A stretch of 32,754 bases of DNA from the NCBI GenBank assembly GCA_009602725.1, contig WELB01000003.1, positions 112,999 to 145,752 of the forward strand. Direction: 5' to 3'. The notes under the pieces were generated by a model that saw nothing but the letters and a program-made list of their open reading frames with translations, did not search any database and was not told the DNA's origin. Position numbers and translations under genes: made by a program. Within the stretch, counting starts at the first letter, position 1. The number at the start of each line of letters is the position of its first letter. Below are positions 26,801 to 32,754 of this stretch, piece after piece. Origin of the DNA: Spirogloea muscicola (taxonomy: Eukaryota; Streptophyta; Zygnematophyceae; Spirogloeales; Spirogloeaceae).

Positions 26801-28421
26801 TGCATTATAGTTAAACCCCAGTCAAGTGTCCAAGCAAGACAAAGTGGTAGACAGGCATACATAACTTTCCAGAAGGTGTATACCTCAGTCGCCGCGGCCT
26901 TTTGAACATCGTGATACAAGAGTGAGGCATTTTTGAGACTTTCATAGATTTTGGTCTGCAGTCTTCGTGTATCTGAAACTGCTGCTTTTGGAGCTTTGAT
27001 GTCTTACTTGGTCCCTCCTGTACGCTGTCAGGCAGCAATTCTCTCGCTCTTCCCAAAGCTGAGGTTGATGAGTGTTCAGGCACATCTAAGTCCGTCTTGA
27101 AGAAGCTGGCATGGCTAGCTGGCAACGATGTGCCATGTTTAGAAATTGTTTTAGCCTTTGGAGCTCGGTCTTGTACGAGCTTATCATCACCATGGCTTTC
27201 ATCTTGTTCCAGCAATCTCTTGGCTCTCGCCAGAGAATCTGCTGACACTGAAAGTGATAGGCCTGAGGCAGTACTGAACATTGTTGGAGCCTTGCTTATC
27301 GAGTTCCTCCAAGAATAGGTGCCCTCAGGGCTTCCAGGCCTTACATCCTTGGTAGAATCTTGGAGGATGCAGTCTGCAACATCTTGCTCCTTCTGATCAG
27401 AATCATCAGCATTATTCAGCAAACATCTAGCTCTCTTCAGTGATGCCTCTGAAACCTCAATCGTGCGGCCGGATCCTGAGGTGAACATGCTCATGCTCTT
27501 GAGCTGCTGTTTAGCATTTTCTGGTTGTAACCAATTGGCATCTGCCATTCCTGTCTTGAAATCAGATAGAGGCTCATGAAGAGCATCCGCTTCTCCCTCC
27601 TCATCACATTGTAGAATCTCGTGTGCTCTTCTCTTGGCTGCAGCTGACACTCTGATAGGTATCCCAGAGCCGGTCTTGAAGATGCCAGCAGCCTTCCCTT
27701 GTCCAAACAAACACGCTTCTGTATCATCTGCACTCTTCGCGGCTTGATAAGCCACTTCTTCTGGGGATTCGCTTGTACCTGTGCCATGCCATACTTGGAC
27801 CGTGGACATCCTTTTGGCATCATCTCTGAGGACCTGGTCTTGTTGTTGATTGTGACTTGATGCCAGCTGCAAGTCTCTGAGCGAGTTGTATGATGACAAG
27901 CTTGCCGTGCTCGCCGTGTGACAATTGCTCGTCGTGTGGCGGCTGTCCTCCGTATATGTATCATGCCAGAGCGCCTTGGCTTCCCGGAGCTTTCTCTTAG
28001 CAGCGTCCCATGCTGCAGCCGAGGGCTGCAACGAGTCGGTTGCACCACATGTATGGCTTACTCTGAAACATGATGGCAGCTCTTGAACAACAGAAAGTAG
28101 ATCCACATTCTGCTCAGAGGTTTGAGTCGCCAGCTGGGGGGACGGCGGCGAACGACGTGAAGGCGAAGCTCTATTCGTAAGGCAGCAGTCGTATTTGACC
28201 TGTTCCAGCCCCAGCCAGTGAGCGTCCCGTTCGCTAGGAGCAGCAATCGGTTGGGCAACGAAATGCGCCCGGGCAACCGACCGCGCCGGAGGCGTCCGCT
28301 GGAGCTTCCAAGTCACTCCATCTTCCGCCAGGCCGACCTCGAATGTGCACAACGCTCGGTAGCCGCTACTTTGCGAGCAGTGTGGCCTTGGCGCCGCTCC
28401 GCTGCCGACGCCCGCCATCAT
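23839..28421 (-). CDS. BRCA2: BRCA2 homologue, 3' end missing at the N
   Basis: BRCA2 loads RAD51 on single-stranded DNA during homologous recombination. Fifteen exons (minus) are inferred: 28421-26884, 26714-26375, 26259-26105, 25981-25859, 25707-25574, 25496-25454, 25312-25231, 25176-25151, 25121-25079, 24964-24889, 24701-24590, 24497-24426, 24231-24141, 24096-24061 and 23965-23839; about 1,000 residues. Three clear BRC repeats lie at residues 248-270 (FKTGSGIPIRVSAAAKRRA), 313-335 (FTSGSGRTIEVSEASLKRA) and 382-404 (FSTASGLSLSVSADSLARA), plus degenerate ones near 118 and 441. MFKRPRR (505-511) matches the plant FKRPR block. The helical domain has WTANHFKWIVWKLASYERSF. OB1 has LLLTDGWYQIKGRLDTPL, AELQGCPEGLPPLEAYPEAC and YRAHWADKLGL. 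A Tower-like stretch follows, and the sequence stops in OB2 at LRLRVSNLGASEHD. The remaining OB2/OB3, about 250-300 residues, is absent. Confidence 0.9.
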
Positions 28422-28475
28422 CTCCGGGAGCGCGCAGCAACCGCCCTGCTCGCTGCCAGTGCCACGAGAGAATGA
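28422..28475. promoter_or_regulatory. Very short divergent interval between BRCA2 and the TIC-like gene
   Basis: Only ~54 bp separate the BRCA2 ATG (28421, minus) from the first base of the open TIC-like frame (28476, plus). If both models start here, a single small CpG-rich bidirectional promoter serves both, with each 5' UTR overlapping the other gene. The TIC-like start is uncertain, so the interval could be wider or the genes could overlap. Confidence 0.35.
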
Positions 28476-31400
28476 CGATCACCAGGCGCTGGCGTCAGCT
28501 GCGGCTGCGGCAGCGACGGCGGAGTCGGCGGCGGCGGCGGTGGCGGCGGCGGCGGCGGCTCGCAGCAGGCTGCTGCTGCCGCTGCGGCGGCTGCAGGGAG
28601 CAGCCTCTCGCAGCAGTACCTGCAGCAGTTTGCGATAATGCAGCAGGCTGGCGGCTTCTCATTCGGCTTCCCGCCTGCGCACTTTGGCCACCCGACATTT
28701 GGCAGCCCGGCTGCGCACATGGGGGCCCCAGTACGTACTGCAACCCGTCATGCTTCGTGTCTCTTTGCCCTCATCAAACTCGCCAACATAACCAATGTTA
28801 ATTTAACACGTGATTGCAACAAACTTGTGTGCATGTCTTCAGTGTACCGGGCTTCTACTGTGCTTCCTAATCTCCTGCATGGGCTCTGCTCCAGGCGGCG
28901 CAATTTTTCAGCAATCCATTCTACAGTGCGAACATGCACACGCACCTACTCCAGCAGCAGCAGGCACAGCAGGCGCAGCAGGCGCAGCAGGCGCAGCAAG
29001 CTCAGGAGCAGGCGCAGGCGCAGGCACAGGGGCAGGGGCAGGGGCAGGGGCAGGCGCAGGGCCAGGCGCAGGGCCAGGCGCCGGGCCAGGGCCAGGGCCA
29101 GCCAGTGGCGTCGCCCTCGCCGCAGCAGCAGCAGCAGCAAGCAGCGCACAGGCAGTCGCCGCCTCAGCAGCCACGGCAGGGCCCCGCAGCGGCCAGTTTC
29201 GCGCCACACAGCCGGGGTTTTACGTCGCTGCACCAGCAGCAGCAGCCGCCGCAGCATCACGAGCCCCATGCGCCGGCCTCGCCTTCGCAGAGGCAGCAGG
29301 GGGAGTCTCCGAAGCACCAGCAGCAGCAGCTTGGCAGGCCGGAGATGGATGGAGACGGAGGTGAGAGAGAGAAGGAGAAGGACAGGCGAGAGAGCCCGGC
29401 AGCCAGCGAGAAGGTTGTCTCGTCCATCCTCCAGCGGGGCATCCAGTCTTCCAGCGCGCCCGTGCTGCCGCCACCGTCGCCAGGAGCAGAGCAGCAGATG
29501 ATGCTGCAGGTGCTGAAGCAAGCAGGGAAGCAGCAGCTGCAGCAGCAGCAGCAGCAGCAACAGCAAGTGCCACAGCAGCTCCAGGGCTTCCACAAGGACA
29601 GCGGCGGCGGCGGCAGCGTGCCCACTCCGATGCCGCCCTCCACGAGCGGCAAGAGTATGGGGCACGGCCCGGGGCCGCTCGGCCTTCCCCCGGTGGCGGC
29701 CATGATGGCACCGCAGGGCCACGCCATGCTTCAGGGCGCCGGCTCATCTTCGATGTCGGTCTCAGACGCCGTCGCGCCTGGCCTGCAACAGCAGCAGCAG
29801 CAGCAGCAGCAACGAGGCGGCCGTAGTGGCTCCTCCTTGGAGCCAGAGAAGGAGGCTGACGGCAGGAGCGAGGGGCCATCCGGTGGCAACCGGCGGCCCC
29901 CAGAGGAGGGCAGCGGCAGCGGTGGCGGTGGTGGGGGCGGAGGCGGCGGAGGCTCCAGCCGGAGTCACCGCGAGGCCGATGGCAACCACCACAGAATGGT
30001 GGTGGTCAAGCCGCCGCGGCAGGAGCGGAATGGCACGCAGTCCATGGCGGCCTCCCGCGGCTCACAGGGGTCGCTGGCCACGAGGGATCGGGTGGAGGCT
30101 GATGGCCATGCTGTGGGCGGAGGCGCTGCTACCGGGGTCAAGGGGATGGCAAGCCTGACTGCGGCAAGTACATTGGCGGCGGGGTCTGTGCCATCGCTGG
30201 CCACGCGGGCGCTGTTGACGGGCGAGGGAATGGGCAGGGGTGCCGCGCTGCCTACGTTGCTGCAGTCCACGGTGGCCTCCTCCAAGTCCATGCCAGCGAC
30301 GCCGCACTCCTCTGCTGCTCTTTCTGTGACAGCGCCTGGCACGCCGCAGCACCAGAAGTCTGTCGCGCGTGGAGCCAAGGCCGTGGCCGCAGCCGGCACA
30401 TCTCCAGGCGGCCCTGCCTCGCCTTCCGAGGGGCCTGCCAGGCCGGGGTCCCTGGCTCCCGCCCCCCTGGGCCAGCTGCCTCCGCTGCGGCTCACGCCAG
30501 GTCCCACGCCATCGACGCTGGCAGGGGCGCAGGCGGTTCTTGCAGCAGCCATGTCCAACGCCGGCAAGCAGGCGCAGCACCGGAGCCTGCCCATCGGCAA
30601 CGCACCGGTGGCGCTCTTGAAGCCATCCACTGCTGGCCATGGCCCGCACGCGGTGCCGGCCGCCGGCAAGGCCAGCAAGGGGCCGCTCAAGCTGCCCCCC
30701 ACTGCCGCGGCCAAGAAGGGGCTCCATGCCCTCCCACACCAGCCGCCCGGGCACCTACCAGCGCCGCCACAGGCGCTCGCGTCGGGCCCTGCCTCAACAG
30801 GCTCGGTCATGAGAGGTATGCAGCCAGTGCAGAATGGCACTGGAGCACCGTCTTCAGGTGCCCACGGGAGGGGCAGCGTGAGCGGCAGCACGGCTCTGCC
30901 AGACGTGAAGCCGGGGAGGGGGAGCTTGAGTGCCCAGATCTCGTCAGCGACGCCGCCCCAGTCGTTGGCATCAGCCACGCCGCCAAAGGGAGCTCCTTCC
31001 TCTCCGGTGCCTGCCTCCACCTCGCAGAGGTCGCCGGTGCATCCTCTGTACCGGTCTCCTGGGCAGATGGCAGCGTCCTCAACAACACCTCCAGGTGGCA
31101 CATCACCGTCACCTGCGGGTGCTGCTGCGTCGGGCGCAAAAGCGGTGCAGCTTGCAGCTGCCGAAACATCCGGTGCCAAGAGCTTGAAAGGTTCAGCCCT
31201 CCATCCTAAATCTCATCTATGTCAAGGAGGAGGTCGAACTCGTGGCCGTACTCGTGTTGATTCCTCTTAGTCTTTGGCGCTATCTGCCCGTGCTTTGAGC
31301 TTGTAAGCTCGCTGGTCAGCATGCTCACAGGGCCAATCTTGCTGTGCAGAAGCAGATGCCGACCAGGCAAAATTCCTCGGTCAGCGGTCCACCTCTGCAC

Positions 31401-31795
31401 ACAGCGACTCCGAGCCGTCTTTGGCGGTTGCTCCGCCATCGTCGTCATCAGCAGTTGGCTTGGCGAGCCATTCGCAGGCAGGCCCATCGTCGCCGTCGAA
31501 CAACCCAGCCAAACCCCCGCATTCATCCCCTCAGCCTGGCACTCAGCATCAGTCAACCTCAGCGGCGACCTCTGCGCCGCACTTGGAAAGCAGCGGGCCC
31601 GCCAGTGGTAGCAGCATTCCCCTCTCCGTCCAGGCGCCCACGCCTCTGCAGAAGGTGGCCAAGAATAACGTGGACAAGGACCATGCGATGGGCGCGAGGC
31701 CCATGGACGTGGCGCCGTCCCCACCCAAAGCCGCCGGCGGCGGCGTGCACGGAGAGGAGGCTGCTTCTCTGACCCTCGGCCCGGTTGTCAACTGA
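28476..31795 (+). CDS. TIC: TIME FOR COFFEE-like protein (Gln/Ala/Gly/Ser-rich), 5' end uncertain
   Basis: TIC is a nuclear regulator of the plant circadian clock. Inferred exons are about 28476-28730, 28895-31190 and 31350-31795 (stop 31793-31795), with matching phases. After a Gly run and an Ala run comes the recognisable block: QQYLQQFAIMQQAGGFSFGF then PPAHFGHPTFGSPAAHMGAP. Across the first intron comes AAQFFSNPFYSANMHTHLLQ running into a long poly-Gln/Ala-Gln/Gly-Gln tract. This resembles the plant TIC C-terminal block ...GYPFPIPAHVG...FFNGSFYSSQM..., followed by Gln-rich sequence. The rest (~800 residues) is low-complexity Ser/Pro/Ala/Gly with poly-Q, poly-G and poly-S runs, as in TIC. 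The conserved N-terminal half of TIC is not upstream, where BRCA2 occupies the other strand. No in-frame ATG precedes the block before 28638. The family call rests on one motif block plus composition. Confidence 0.65.
28950..29105 (+). repeat. Coding dipeptide repeat array (AQ/GQ)
   Basis: Within the TIC-like gene, hexamers CAGGCG and CAGGGG/CAGGGC iterate about 20 times. They encode (QQA)n, then (QA)n, (QG)n and PGQGQ variants. Pure CAG runs recur at 29125-29140, 29540-29560 and 29790-29815. Tract length is expected to vary between alleles. Confidence 0.85.
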
Positions 31796-32754
31796 TGGGC
31801 AGCGGAGGAAAGCCCACCATGTGTAGCAAGGCCCCGGTGGGGCTTGCAAGGGCTCAGAGCTGTGTATTGTATTCTGGGCTAAGCACCCACCCCCCGCTGC
31901 AGAGATGCAGACGCTACTCAGTAGTTGTGATGTAGTCTTCTTCCATGTATATTGCTCCGACATTTTGGGCCCAAGGCGCAGCACCGTAAAAGGCCGTCAC
32001 ACGTCCAGAGTCTGCCGCCCCTCTCCGCGACCACGACCGCTGCTCATCTAGTGCCGCGCACCCGACGCCCGGCTCGCGCTTCGTCGCGGGACTAAACCCA
32101 AGCGGGCAATAGTGACGTCGCTGGGGGAGCCCGAAAGCTGTGCCGCAATACATGGCGGCGGCGGCCGCGGGGGTCTGGTTAAAGGGTTTGACATGGGGTT
32201 AATTCGTGACGAGAGAAGGCGTGTGGTGCGCATGGAAATGAAAGGGAGGCCAACTCGAGCCTTCCAAAAGTCCTGGTAAAGGGTAATGAGCTGGCTAAGG
32301 GGGGCACTGACATCCTCGAGCGAGCGCATACTTATCTGACAAGCTAAGCTGAGGAGCCAGACCACCGCCACGGTAAGCCATTAGCCTGGCCCAAGGCACG
32401 CCCAGCACGCTGGGAGCGTGGCAGACTCCAAACGGTGACGGTGACGGTGGTGACTGCCGGGCTCCGGGGTCAAACGAGCCGTTTGTGACGTGGATGGTGG
32501 CGTCACGCCGGGGCCCCACGGAAGGGGGCACGTGGCGCGCAGCTGGGGGCCGTCCACTTCAAGCGGGGCCCGCCGTCACCCCCGCGCTTTTTGTCGCCAC
32601 CTGCCCCCCCCGGCTTCCCCCCCCCCTCGCCGCCACCTGTCGGGCTCCCCGGGTTCGGCGGCGGCGGCGACGTTAGCGGGGAGCGCCGGCGGCGGGGGCG
32701 GCGGCGGCTACAGCAAGTCGAGGACGCGGCGGCACCGGCGCGGCCGGCGCGGCG
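31796..32754. other. 3' UTR of the TIC-like gene and unassigned GC-rich DNA
   Basis: No gene is recognised in the last ~960 bp. The first part should be the 3' UTR. From about 32480 the sequence becomes extremely C/G-rich, with CCCCCC runs and GGC triplets at 32655-32710, resembling the promoter/5' UTR of the other genes in the window. The window probably ends at the 5' edge of a further plus-strand gene. Confidence 0.4.

Noticed and set aside
28343-28801. Arg/Cys-rich frame starting before the TIC-like block
   Set aside because: It lies in a different frame from the conserved TIC block and consists of translated GGC/GCT repeats.
28946-31179. Long minus-strand open frames (258 and 404 codons) opposite the TIC-like gene
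   Set aside because: They are GC-rich antisense shadows of the poly-Gln/Ser/Pro coding sequence, consisting of poly-Leu or Ala/Gly runs, with no domain.

Overview
The window is nuclear DNA from a green-lineage eukaryote. The genes are split by many short introns (about 80-370 bp, mostly GT-AG). CCCTAAA-type telomere-like repeats lie at the left edge. The proteins match plant versions of MAD2, SMC5, BRCA2 and a TIME FOR COFFEE (TIC)-like clock regulator. The TIC-like gene points to the streptophyte side (alga or early land plant), but I cannot name the species. The sequence is a draft: single N characters at 8260 and 23838 sit where gene models break off.

Layout. 1-570: degenerate telomere-like sequence and the MAD2 upstream region. 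571-2362 (+): complete seven-exon MAD2, including a 16-nt exon. 2363-6310: no recognised gene; it holds a GC-rich minisatellite, twin palindromes and two unrecognised coding-like stretches. 6311-8259 (-): TMEM41-like VTT-domain membrane protein, five exons, 5' end open at the first N. 8261-10910: a repeat island of decayed non-LTR-retrotransposon-like 3' ends, a roughly 60-bp hairpin repeat family and perfect foldbacks. 11286-19509 (+): SMC5, 29 exons. 19858-23838 (-): a 12-exon gene joining a YCII domain to a full-length YicC-type endoribonuclease domain. 23839-28421 (-): BRCA2, cut off inside OB2/Tower at the second N. 28476-31795 (+): TIC-like Gln/Ala-rich protein, divergent from BRCA2 across about 54 bp. 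31796-32754: no gene recognised.

Functionally, three genome-maintenance genes share 28 kb: MAD2 (spindle checkpoint), SMC5 (SMC5/6 complex) and BRCA2 (RAD51 loading). The most novel item is the YCII-YicC fusion. Its intron phases agree at every junction, and a single exon (22282-22550) carries the end of YCII and the start of YicC in one frame. I reconstructed exon models by matching remembered family sequences to splice signals; no alignment or transcript was available.
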